Shown piece after piece: positions 9,214 through 16,184 of a DNA stretch of 64,000 nt; position 1 is the first letter of the stretch; every line of letters begins with the position of its first letter. This DNA comes from Clostridium sp. D33t1_170424_F3. GTDB lineage: Bacteria > Bacillota > Clostridia > Oscillospirales > Acutalibacteraceae. Both the position numbers and the translations under genes were made by a program. The stretch lies in assembly GCF_015667585.1 (NCBI RefSeq), contig NZ_JADPEG010000007.1, positions 62,001 through 126,000 on the forward strand, in the 5' to 3' direction. A model generated the notes under the pieces. That model saw nothing but the letters and a program-made list of their open reading frames with translations, ran no database searches and was not told where the DNA came from.

Positions 9214-9387
9214 ATGCGAGAACAGAAATACTATTTGGTTTTTGATGAAATTGAGCGAGGTATTATTATACGAAGTCTGAACGAATTGCGTAACCGCTTG
9301 CTTTCAGAAGGCAGATACACAGATGCAGTGGATGAATTGCTCATAGAATTTGCAAATACCAAGAAAAAGAAATTCAAAATCATATAA
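9214..9387 (+). CDS. Small conserved element protein, function unknown
   Basis: This 57-residue protein (MREQKYYLVFDEIERGII, ending KKKKFKII) is of a type often found beside tnpV in clostridial elements; I know no function. GGAGG lies nine bases before the chosen ATG at 9214, whereas an in-frame upstream start at 9085 has none and would run through a terminator. It is charged, with no membrane segment, and probably folds as two helices. It is 13 bp upstream of tnpV and likely co-transcribed. Confidence 0.65.
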   Translation: MREQKYYLVFDEIERGIIIRSLNELRNRLLSEGRYTDAVDELLIEFANTKKKKFKII

Positions 9388-9400
9388 GGAGGACAACACA

Positions 9401-9775
9401 ATGGCAAAATCAATCTTTGAAGAAATGGGCTGTACATACGAAATGCAGGGCGATTACCGTATTCCCTGCCTTACCTTACCAACCGAAAAGGAACAGCCGA
9501 TAGGCTTATTCGGGAAGCGGCACTTGCGGTATCTAAAGGAACATCACAGAATTACATACACCAATCTGCTCACAAGCGGCTGGCTGAATACTTACCTTGC
9601 CGACATTGACAGGCAGGCACAGGAACGCTACGAAACGCTCACGGAGCAGATGAAACAGGCACAGGGTATCACGGAGCAATTAAAGGCAGAAAACGCTTTA
9701 GAATGGACAGGGCGAATGAATAACATACGGGCGTGTGCGATGGAGATTATCAACGAGGAAATCATTTACTCATAG
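9401..9775 (+). CDS. tnpV: Transposon-encoded protein TnpV
   Basis: This 124-residue protein strongly resembles TnpV of the Tn4451 family: MAKSIFEEMGCTYEMQGDY at the start, then PTEKEQPIGLFGKRHLRYLK and YTNLLTSGWLNTYLADIDRQ in the middle and a WTGRMNNIRACAMEIINEE tail. The middle is rich in Q, E and A and probably coiled-coil. Its biochemical role in these transposons is not established. AAGGAGG lies just upstream of the ATG at 9401. It is the best marker of the kind of element this is. Confidence 0.88.
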   Translation: MAKSIFEEMGCTYEMQGDYRIPCLTLPTEKEQPIGLFGKRHLRYLKEHHRITYTNLLTSGWLNTYLADIDRQAQERYETLTEQMKQAQGITEQLKAENALEWTGRMNNIRACAMEIINEEIIYS

Positions 9776-9776
9776 T

Positions 9777-9818
9777 AAAAATAGCGACAGGGATGTTTTA
9801 AGTCCTTGTCGCTATTTT
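9777..9818. terminator. Bidirectional terminator between tnpV and the LysR gene
   Basis: AAAATAGCGACAGGGA pairs with TCCTTGTCGCTATTTT across a short loop. It lies between the convergent tnpV and LysR genes and has A and T tails on both strands. Confidence 0.85.
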
Positions 9819-9828
9819 CATACATAGC

Positions 9829-10704
9829 CTATGTTAATTTGTTTTTCATCTCATCAACAAGTAATTCGGCAATCGGGGTAAACACTTGATATTTTTTCCA
9901 TATTACATACATCTTTGTTTCAAGAGGTGGATTCAACGGACGAAAAGTGAGAGGGCTGTTTGTGCCTGTATCAACTAAATTATCGAAAGATAGCATATAG
10001 CCGACGCCCTCTTTCACAAAAACAGAGCCATTGTAGGCAAGGTTGATTGTACCCGTCAAATCTAACATATCTGCCTTTTCTCCGCACCACCTCGGAATAT
10101 CAACCTGCATAGCCTGAGCCGAACAAATAATAGGAAGTCCTATTAAATCGTCTACTTCGATACTGGTCTTGCTTGTCAATGGGTCGTTTTTTTTCATAAC
10201 AAGACCCCAAGCATTTGTTTCAGGCACTTCGATATAGTTGTACTTTGACAGATTGGGCGGCTCAACAATTACCGCAAAATCTATAAGCCCTCTGTCAAGG
10301 CGTTCTACAACCTGTTCTGTGTTTCCACTTGTCAGATGATAGCGAAACAGCGGATAATCCTCTCTAAATTCTTTAATTATGCGTGCCAAATATTTAATTT
10401 GGTGAGATTCTGCACATCCGATATGCACCTCGCCGCCTGTGACTGTATCAAGAGCATTAAACTCATCGGTGGTTTTATCAACCATATCCAAAATATCTTC
10501 GGCTCGCTTACGCAGCAGCATTCCCTCATCAGTAAGTGTAAGCCCCGCACTTCCACGGCGAAACAACTTTTTACCGAGTTCTTTTTCTAATTCTTTCATT
10601 TGCTTTGATAAAGTCGGCTGTGAGATGTGGAGTGTTTCGGCTGCTCTCGACATATTGCCAACTCTTGCAATTTCCAAAAAGTAACGAAGTACACGAATTT
10701 CCAT
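9829..10704 (-). CDS. LysR-family transcriptional regulator
   Basis: This 291-residue protein has an N-terminal winged helix-turn-helix (residues 1-60, including NMSRAAETLHISQPTLSKQM) and a periplasmic-binding-like effector domain from about residue 88 (VHIGCAESHQ). It is transcribed away from the small protein/alcohol dehydrogenase/acetyltransferase/flavodoxin-AKR genes, the usual arrangement for a LysR regulator controlling the divergent operon. The shared intergenic region contains a perfect 9-bp dyad that covers its own -35 box, consistent with autorepression. AGGAG lies nine bases before the ATG. The effector is unknown; the adjacent redox genes suggest an aldehyde or other electrophile, which is inference. 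Confidence 0.93.
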   Translation of the reverse strand: MEIRVLRYFLEIARVGNMSRAAETLHISQPTLSKQMKELEKELGKKLFRRGSAGLTLTDEGMLLRKRAEDILDMVDKTTDEFNALDTVTGGEVHIGCAESHQIKYLARIIKEFREDYPLFRYHLTSGNTEQVVERLDRGLIDFAVIVEPPNLSKYNYIEVPETNAWGLVMKKNDPLTSKTSIEVDDLIGLPIICSAQAMQVDIPRWCGEKADMLDLTGTINLAYNGSVFVKEGVGYMLSFDNLVDTGTNSPLTFRPLNPPLETKMYVIWKKYQVFTPIAELLVDEMKNKLT

Positions 10705-10736
10705 AATTAAATTCTCCTGTTTAGATTACTGCTTAC

Positions 10737-10766
10737 ATTATATCAAGCTTGTGTTATTCCTGTCAA
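10737..10766 (-). promoter_or_regulatory. Promoter of the LysR gene
   Basis: On the minus strand perfect TTGACA (10761-10766) and perfect TATAAT (10737-10742) are separated by 18 bp. The -35 sits in the centre of the dyad at 10751-10775. Confidence 0.7.
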
Positions 10767-10775
10767 GAATAACAC
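10751..10775. promoter_or_regulatory. Candidate LysR operator
   Basis: GTGTTATTC, a 7-bp spacer and GAATAACAC form a perfect 9-bp inverted repeat between the divergent LysR and redox-cargo genes. Size, symmetry and position fit a LysR-type recognition site. Confidence 0.7.
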
Positions 10776-10793
10776 GATATGATTTATAAGTAT

Positions 10794-10822
10794 TAGACAT
10801 ATCAGGATTGCGTGGATATAAT
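10794..10822 (+). promoter_or_regulatory. Promoter of the redox-cargo operon
   Basis: TAGACA (10794-10799), a 17-bp spacer and perfect TATAAT (10817-10822) lie immediately upstream of the AGGAGG of the first gene and about 20 bp from the LysR dyad, a suitable distance for activation. Confidence 0.65.
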
Positions 10823-10845
10823 TAAATTACAGGAGGTGCAAATGA

Positions 10846-11079
10846 TTGGCTGAAGCAACGGATACAAAAGGTATTATTTATCAAAACTTAAAAGACGCAG
10901 GCTGTGATGATGTACTTACTGAAAAATGTATGTCCTTTTTAGAAAGCGGTGACGCAGGGGATATGCTACCTCTGCTAAAAAAATACAAGCGTAGCTTACT
11001 CGGTAAAGTACGAAAGGAACAACAGCAAATTGATTGTCTTGACTATCTGATTTATAAACTTCAAAAAGAAACAATTTAG
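10846..11079 (+). CDS. Small conserved protein, first gene of the redox-cargo operon
   Basis: This 77-residue protein (LAEATDTKGIIYQNL start, DCLDYLIYKLQKE end) resembles short helical proteins frequently encoded next to LysR regulators and alcohol dehydrogenases in gut Firmicutes; no function is known to me. The start codon is TTG: AGGAGGTG lies eight bases upstream, and the nearby ATG at 10842 is out of frame and stops after three codons. It is 12 bp upstream of the alcohol dehydrogenase. Three cysteines, including one in the repeated-looking DAGCDD/TEKCMS stretch, may be redox or metal sites, but this is speculative. Confidence 0.7.
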   Translation: MAEATDTKGIIYQNLKDAGCDDVLTEKCMSFLESGDAGDMLPLLKKYKRSLLGKVRKEQQQIDCLDYLIYKLQKETI

Positions 11080-11091
11080 GAGGCTTTTATT

Positions 11092-12264
11092 ATGATGAAC
11101 TTTAATTTTAACAACCCCACAAACCTTTATTTCGGCACAGGTGCTTTGAATGAACTTGGCAACCTTGCAATGCCCGGCAAGAAAGCAATGGTACTGATTT
11201 CAAACGGCAAATCCACAAAGGTAAACGGCTATCTTGACCGCACCCTTGCACAGCTTGAAAAAGCAGGTGTGCAGACGGCGGTTTTCGATAAGATTATGGA
11301 AAATCCCATTCGTGAGGTAATTATGGAGGGTGCCGCTTTTGCAAGAGAAAACGGCTGCGATTTTATTGTTGCTCTCGGCGGCGGTGCGGTGCTTGACAGC
11401 TCTGTTGCCATTTCTGCAATGGCAACCAATGACGGCGACCTTTGGGATTATGTTGTCGGCGGTACAGGTAAAGGGCAGCCGCTTGTAAATAAAGGACTTC
11501 CCATTGTTACCATTACCACTACCGCAGGAACAGGCTCAGAAATGAATTGTTGGGGTGTTATTTCAAACCTCGAAACAAAGGAAAAAATCGGCTTCGGCAA
11601 TCCTGTACTTACCCCTGTTTTAGCAATCGTTGACCCTGAACTAATGGTAACAGTACCACCGAAATATACCGCTTTTCAGGGCTTTGACGCATTGTTCCAC
11701 AACACAGAAGTTATGATGTCAAACGGTGTCAATATTTTGAGTGAAACGATTGCTTTTTCTGCAATCGAAAATATTGCAAAGTATCTGCCCCGTGCTGTAA
11801 AAGACGGAAAAGACCTTGAAGCAAGAGAACATATTGCCTACGGTAGCACAATGGCGGGTATTACGATGCAACTTACTTCTACTACTGCACAGCACAGTAT
11901 GGAACACGCGATGAGTGCATACCACCCTAATCTTCCTCACGGAGCAGGCTTGATTATGATTTCAAAGGCATTTGCAGAGTATTTTATTGAAAAGCACGCT
12001 TGCGATGACCAGTTTATCAAAATGGCTAAGGCTATGGGAATAACAAATGCCGATAAACCAGAGGACTTCATCACGGCACTTGTAGTTTTGCAGGAGGCTT
12101 GCGGTGTTGCCGACCTAAAAATGAGTGATTACGGTATTGAAAAATCCGAGTATATGACTTTGGCCGTAAACGCCAGAGAAACAATGGGCGGTTTGTTCCT
12201 TGCTAATCCTTGTGAACTGAACGATGAGGACTGTGCAGGTATTTTTGAGAAGTCATATAGGTAA
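11092..12264 (+). CDS. Iron-containing alcohol dehydrogenase
   Basis: This 390-residue group III dehydrogenase (YqhD/butanol-dehydrogenase type) should interconvert aldehydes and alcohols with NAD(P)H. It has the nucleotide-binding GGGAVLDS (97-104) and TTAGTGSE (144-151), and metal ligands Asp199 and His203 in GFDALFH with the histidine cluster HSMEHAMSAYHPNLPHG at about 268-284. AGGAGG precedes an ATG-ATG pair; I took the first. Length is normal. Membership in a LysR-controlled operon with a flavodoxin/aldo-keto reductase suggests detoxification of reactive aldehydes rather than solvent production. Codon use is AT-rich like the rest of the element. Confidence 0.93.
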   Translation: MMNFNFNNPTNLYFGTGALNELGNLAMPGKKAMVLISNGKSTKVNGYLDRTLAQLEKAGVQTAVFDKIMENPIREVIMEGAAFARENGCDFIVALGGGAVLDSSVAISAMATNDGDLWDYVVGGTGKGQPLVNKGLPIVTITTTAGTGSEMNCWGVISNLETKEKIGFGNPVLTPVLAIVDPELMVTVPPKYTAFQGFDALFHNTEVMMSNGVNILSETIAFSAIENIAKYLPRAVKDGKDLEAREHIAYGSTMAGITMQLTSTTAQHSMEHAMSAYHPNLPHGAGLIMISKAFAEYFIEKHACDDQFIKMAKAMGITNADKPEDFITALVVLQEACGVADLKMSDYGIEKSEYMTLAVNARETMGGLFLANPCELNDEDCAGIFEKSYR

Positions 12265-12279
12265 ACGAGGAACTATTTT

Positions 12280-12852
12280 ATGAATATGCAAGAGGCATTA
12301 GAACGTTTAAGAAATGGACAAATGGCGGCAGGCGGCTCAGAACTGCATAGCTTTATGCACCAACTTGCAGAAGAAGCTATGCAGATAACGGCAGAACTGA
12401 ACGGCGGTTATCACGAAGTGGCGGAAATTCGCCGCCTGTTCTCAAAGCTGATAGGCAAGCCTGTTTCCGATACATTCTCAATGTTTCCACCCTTTTATTC
12501 GGAATGTGGAAAAAACATTTTTATTGGTGAAAATGTTTTTATCAACTGCTGCTGCCACTTTCAAGACCACGGCGGTATTTATATCGGTGACGGCTCTCTG
12601 ATTGGGTCAAATGTTGTTATGGCAACAATTAACCACGGTCAAAATCCGATAAATCGGTCAGACAATTACCCTGCACCTATCCACATAGGCAAAAAGGTAT
12701 GGATAGGCTCACACGCTACTATTTTGTCGGGTGTAACTATTGGAGATAATTCGATAGTTGCCGCAGGTGCGGTGGTCACAAAAGATGTGCCTGCAAATAC
12801 GGTGGTAGGCGGTGTACCTGCTAAAACAATCAAAAAAATTTTAGAGGAGTGA
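12280..12852 (+). CDS. Sugar O-acetyltransferase, left-handed beta-helix (LacA/Maa type)
   Basis: This 190-residue acyltransferase has hexapeptide repeats through its C-terminal half (IFIGENVFINCCCHFQDHG, IYIGDGSLIGSNV, VWIGSHATILSGVTIGDNS, VVAAG-like coils) and the catalytic-type NHG at about residues 128-130. The N-terminal helical domain is of the maltose-acetyltransferase kind. It would transfer acetyl from acetyl-CoA to a sugar or related hydroxyl. It follows the alcohol dehydrogenase by 15 bp and is 7 bp from the next gene, so it is in the operon. Its substrate is not predictable from context. Confidence 0.9.
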   Translation: MNMQEALERLRNGQMAAGGSELHSFMHQLAEEAMQITAELNGGYHEVAEIRRLFSKLIGKPVSDTFSMFPPFYSECGKNIFIGENVFINCCCHFQDHGGIYIGDGSLIGSNVVMATINHGQNPINRSDNYPAPIHIGKKVWIGSHATILSGVTIGDNSIVAAGAVVTKDVPANTVVGGVPAKTIKKILEE

Positions 12853-12859
12853 TAAAAGT

Positions 12860-14347
12860 ATGCTGAGAAAACTATTGTCATTTATTCTTTTGCTTACAAT
12901 ATCCTTTTCTTTAGTGGCTTGCAGTTCAAATAAAACTAATTTGTCTAAAGAACACCAAGACCCTACTTCAAAAGCAGAAGATGTTGAAAGTCTAACACCA
13001 ACAGAAGGTATTGAAAACAAACCAACGAAGGAGGAGAACAAAGTGTTAGTTGTCTATTTTTCTGCTACAGGTACAACTAAAACATTGGCAGAGTATTCTG
13101 CTGACATTTTGGATGCAGATATTTATGAAATTGTGCCAGAAATTCCTTATACAGAAGCAGACTTAGCTTATTATACAGGTGGTCGTGCCGATAAAGAACA
13201 AAATGACCCGACTGCTCGCCCCGCTATTTCAGGTAGTGTAAAAAATATGGAACAATACGACACCGTGTTGCTCGGCTATCCGATTTGGCACGGACAGGCA
13301 CCGAGAATTATCAGTACCTTTTTAGAAAGCTACGATTTTTCGGGAAAAACTATTTTACCATTCTGCACTTCTCATAGTAGTGGAATTGGGTCAAGTGCTG
13401 CCGAGCTTCAATCTCTTGCAGAAAATGCTAAATGGCTTGAGGGTAAGCGTTTCTCCGCCGATACCTCGAAGGAAGATATAGCGGCTTGGCTTGAAGGAAA
13501 TGGGCTACACAAAACTTCTACTGCACAGGTGGGAAAATTCGATTTTGAAAAACATACCGTGCTTCTCAATAGTGGTTACGAAATGCCGATTATGGGGCTT
13601 GGAACTTACAGCCTTTCAGACGAGGATTGCTATAATTCCGTAACCACGCTGTTAGAGAATGGTGGTCGTTTGATTGATACTGCCTATATGTATCACAATG
13701 AAGCAGCCGTCGGCAAAGCCGTGAGAGAGTCAAGCGTACCGAGGGAGGAAATCTTCGTTATAACAAAACTATATCCCAACCAATTTTCGGATGCCGAGAG
13801 TGCCATAGATGAAGCTTTGGAGCGTATGGGACTTGATTATGTGGATATGATGTTACTGCACCACCCCGGTACAGATGATGTAGCCGCATACAAAGCGATG
13901 GAACAGGCAGTTAAAGATGGAAAAATTCGCTCTATCGGTTTGTCTAATTGGTATGTGGAAGAATTAGAGGACTTTTTACCACAAGTGAGTATCACACCTG
14001 CGTTGATACAAAATGAGATACACCCTTATTATCAGGAAAATGATGTAATTCCGTATATTCAAGAAAAAGGTATCGTGGTACAAGGTTGGTATCCGCTCGG
14101 TGGCAGAGGTCATACCGCAGAGCTTTTAGGAGATAATACTATCTCCGCTATTGCAAAGGTACACGGAGTATCGTCCGCACAGGTAATTTTGCGTTGGAAT
14201 TTACAAAAAGGTGTTATCGTTATTCCAGGCTCAGGTAATCCAGACCATATCAAAGAAAATCTTGACTTGTTCGGCTTTGAGTTGACAGACGAGGAAATGA
14301 AACAAATTAACGCACTTGACCGAAACGAAAAGCACGATTGGTATTAA
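12860..14347 (+). CDS. Flavodoxin-aldo/keto reductase fusion with lipoprotein signal
   Basis: This 495-residue protein has a lipoprotein signal peptide ending in the lipobox LVAC (Cys21) and a Ser/Thr/Glu-rich linker. A flavodoxin-like domain follows at about 62-215 (VLVVYFSATGTTK phosphate loop, GYPIWHG), then a complete aldo/keto reductase domain at about 230-495 with Asp273, Tyr278, Lys303 and His334 in the catalytic tetrad positions. An internal Shine-Dalgarno (AAGGAGGAG) sits ahead of an in-frame GTG at 13043, which is exactly where the flavodoxin domain begins. A cytoplasmic form may therefore also be made. NADPH and FMN cofactors are normally cytoplasmic, which makes the exported version odd. 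The last 10 bp overlap the frame before the KTR gene. Confidence 0.88.
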   Translation: MLRKLLSFILLLTISFSLVACSSNKTNLSKEHQDPTSKAEDVESLTPTEGIENKPTKEENKVLVVYFSATGTTKTLAEYSADILDADIYEIVPEIPYTEADLAYYTGGRADKEQNDPTARPAISGSVKNMEQYDTVLLGYPIWHGQAPRIISTFLESYDFSGKTILPFCTSHSSGIGSSAAELQSLAENAKWLEGKRFSADTSKEDIAAWLEGNGLHKTSTAQVGKFDFEKHTVLLNSGYEMPIMGLGTYSLSDEDCYNSVTTLLENGGRLIDTAYMYHNEAAVGKAVRESSVPREEIFVITKLYPNQFSDAESAIDEALERMGLDYVDMMLLHHPGTDDVAAYKAMEQAVKDGKIRSIGLSNWYVEELEDFLPQVSITPALIQNEIHPYYQENDVIPYIQEKGIVVQGWYPLGGRGHTAELLGDNTISAIAKVHGVSSAQVILRWNLQKGVIVIPGSGNPDHIKENLDLFGFELTDEEMKQINALDRNEKHDWY

Positions 14348-14352
14348 ATTTT

Positions 14353-14553
14353 ATGGTTACAAAAACAGAATGGATACTCTGTCCTGTCTGCGGAAGCAAA
14401 ACCCGACTGCGAATAAGGAAAGATACAGAACTTAAAAATTTCCCCTTATACTGCCCTAAATATAGACAGGAAACACTTATAGAAGTGGAAAATTTTCAAA
14501 TAACCGTTATCAAAGAGCCAGACGCTTTGGACGCAGAGCCGATGAACAAGTGA
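14353..14553 (+). CDS. Cysteine-rich KTR-domain protein, one zinc ligand lost
   Basis: This 66-residue protein matches the small KTR-domain proteins common on clostridial mobile elements (WILCPVCGSKTRLRI ... YCPKYRQETLI). Family members have two CPxC knuckles; here the first (CPVC) is intact but the second reads CPKY, a Cys to Tyr change explained by one G-to-A substitution, so zinc binding is probably impaired. I chose the ATG at 14353. An in-frame TTG at 14338 lies within the preceding gene. No clear Shine-Dalgarno is present, so translation may depend on the upstream gene. Function unknown. Confidence 0.7.
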   Translation: MVTKTEWILCPVCGSKTRLRIRKDTELKNFPLYCPKYRQETLIEVENFQITVIKEPDALDAEPMNK

Positions 14554-14976
14554 GCAATCACAGTTTGTTGGCTCTGTTTTTATAACCATAGCTAGGATAA
14601 GCCCACCGAATAAAAAAACGGTGTTTTGGTGGGCTGTCTTGTCACGCCCGAACAGAATGACGATTACCCTCCAGACCCGTTTTTGAGTTTGGAGAGATTT
14701 TTTATGTGTTGGTCGGTTTCGGCTACACCGCTGCTTATCAGAAGCAGCAGCTACCTATATAGTATCACGGATAAGTGAGGATAAATCGTTAAAAAAATCC
14801 TCGCCTGTGTGTGGTACTCTTATACTTTACAAGTAGAAGTTACAAATCTGCTTTATAGAAACAATTATGATTATTGCCGTAAGGGTTATTGTACCTTTGC
14901 GGCTTTCTCTGTTGGTTGTCGTTCCCCACCTCTCAATCTGGATTTTCAAAAAAATTCAGATTGGAGGAAATAAAGA
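14554..14976 (+). other. Leader region inside the mobile element
   Basis: This 423-bp gene-free stretch contains a terminator-like hairpin AGCCCACC/GGTGGGCT (14600-14607 with 14628-14635), a CTGCTT/AAGCAG hairpin around 14733-14751 and a GCCGTAAGG/CCTTTGCGGC hairpin near 14878-14907, ending at the AGGAGG-like site of the sigma-like pseudogene. No open frame of note is seen. Confidence 0.5.
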
Positions 14977-15409
14977 ATGGCATATAACCACGGCAAAGAG
15001 GAACGCAAGTGGCGTATCTGGAAAGAAGCCGAAGAAAAGATATTAAGGAGCTGCGGTGTACCCGAATGTATCATCGAGCAGCTCCGCACCTATGACCGAG
15101 CAGATTTTAATTCTAACAGACGGTTTTATACGCACTCGCAGGAAACAGATACATACCTTGATATGGTTGCGGAAACGGAAAGTCGTATTGAGGTAGATAC
15201 TGTTTCTGACCTGCTCAATGAAATCGAGAATGAAAATCTATATCAGGCATTGCTCACGGTGGACAAGCGTACCTTACAAATTGTCCTGCTGAAAATGCAG
15301 GGCTATTTATTCCCCAAAGGAGATTGCCCCGATTGTCGGATTGACAACAGGTGCTATCTACGCAAGGTTAGACCACCTGCGGAAAAAGCTGAAGCAATTT
15401 AAGCGTTAA
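14977..15409 (+). pseudogene. Sigma-like element regulator, frameshifted before its helix-turn-helix
   Basis: The frame opens with MAYNHGKEERKWRIWKEAEE, typical of the sigma-70-like regulators of clostridial conjugative transposons, and continues normally to LQIVLLKMQGY. It then reads a cysteine-rich nonsense tail to a stop at 15402. In the alternative frame the missing region 4 is intact: YSPKEIAPIVGLTTGAIYAR and LDHLRKKLKQFKR, ending at 15409. The break lies in GGCTATTTATTCCCC, where a 4-bp TTAT/TATT insertion explains the shift. The product as encoded lacks its DNA-binding helix-turn-helix. Confidence 0.82.
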
Positions 15410-15441
15410 GGATAATATCGCACTTTCCCACGGGCTATTGG

Positions 15442-15477
15442 GTGAGAGGTCGGACAAACCTCTCACTCAATTTTTTT
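15442..15477 (+). terminator. Terminator between the two broken sigma-like genes
   Basis: GTGAGAGGT pairs with ACCTCTCAC across a 7-base loop, followed by TCAATTTTTTT. Confidence 0.8.
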
Positions 15478-15492
15478 CGGGAGGAAAGGACA

Positions 15493-15740
15493 ATGGCGAT
15501 ACCAAAAAGGGCATATATGCTTCAAACGATAGAAACGGAGAACGGAATGAGTTGTTACACCGAGCGATTGCCACCCTGCCAGAAATTCAGAAGCGACGGT
15601 TTCTCTTATACTATGAATACGATTTTAATTACTATGAGATTGGAGCAATGGAACATTGCACACCGCAGTCGGTAAGGAAATCCGTTGTGATTGCCAGAGA
15701 AAAGATAAAGGCACAGATGAAAGATTATCTCTGTGCCTGA
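15493..15740 (+). pseudogene. Second sigma-like gene with internal deletion and frame change
   Basis: A good Shine-Dalgarno (GGGAGGAAAG) and ATG start MAIPKRAYMLQTIETENG, the conserved N-terminus of another element-borne sigma-70-like protein. The sequence then jumps frame straight into the C-terminal region 4, NELLHRAIATLPEIQKRRF through HCTPQSVRKSVVIAREKIK. Relatives have roughly 60-80 additional residues between these parts, so an internal deletion has removed the middle and put the ends out of frame. Confidence 0.75.
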
Positions 15741-15860
15741 TTGTAACCCTCGCCCTTGTGTCTTTGGATATGAGGGCATTTTGTTTAATGCTTTCTAATG
15801 GGATAAGAAAAACACACGACAAAATACAGAATTGAAAAAATTTTAACTTTACTGCCCGAG

Positions 15861-16073
15861 GTGCAAATAACAGAGCTAACACCAATCCTTGTTAATTCAC
15901 TTATTGAGCGTATTGAAGTCCACAACAACGATAAATCAAGCGGTCATTGCTATGTAAAGGTGGATATTTACTTTACGGCGGTAGGAATGATAGATATTCC
16001 TACCGAACAGGAAATCCTTGCTATGATGGAAGAACTACGGGAAAATCCGCAGGACTTCCGCTTCGTAGCATAA
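15861..16073 (+). pseudogene. C-terminal remnant of a large serine recombinase
   Basis: Seventy codons (ITELTPILVNSLIERIEVHN ... IPTEQEILAMMEELREN ... FRFVA) match the DUF4368-type C-terminal end of TnpX/Tn4451-like and conjugative-transposon site-specific recombinases. The catalytic resolvase domain and zinc-ribbon/recombinase domains, some 450 residues, are absent. There is no Shine-Dalgarno before the GTG. The fragment lies about 60 bp inside the right inverted repeat, the usual position of the recombinase gene. Confidence 0.82.
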
Positions 16074-16129
16074 TGGCAAAAGGAAACGGTGCAACCCCAT
16101 TTCTGAGGTTACACCGTACCTTACATAAA

Positions 16130-16170
16130 AACTTCCTTATAGGGCGTTGCCATTGCAACAGCCCCTTTTT
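16130..16170. repeat. Right 41-bp terminal inverted repeat of the mobile element
   Basis: AACTTCCTTAT, A, GGGCGTT, nine variable bases, ACAGCCCCTTTTT is the inverted partner of 9007-9047. The GGGC/GCCC arms with a T run could also act as a terminator for convergent transcripts reaching livF. Confidence 0.75.
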
Positions 16171-16184
16171 TACCTGTTTTTCTG

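Larger units (their letters stand above)
9007..16170. mobile_element. Degenerate Tn4451/large-serine-recombinase-type element
   Basis: About 7.2 kb of AT-rich DNA is bracketed by 41-bp imperfect inverted repeats. It carries typical element genes (TnpV, a KTR-domain protein, two sigma-like regulators, the C-terminal tail of a serine recombinase) plus a redox cargo. The recombinase is reduced to its last 70 codons and both sigma-like genes are broken, so it cannot move by itself. The recombinase tail sits within 100 bp of the right end, as expected for this class. It is inserted 15 bp from the livF stop codon. No mobilisation or conjugation genes remain. Family placement rests on recognised proteins, not on a database search. 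Confidence 0.7.
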
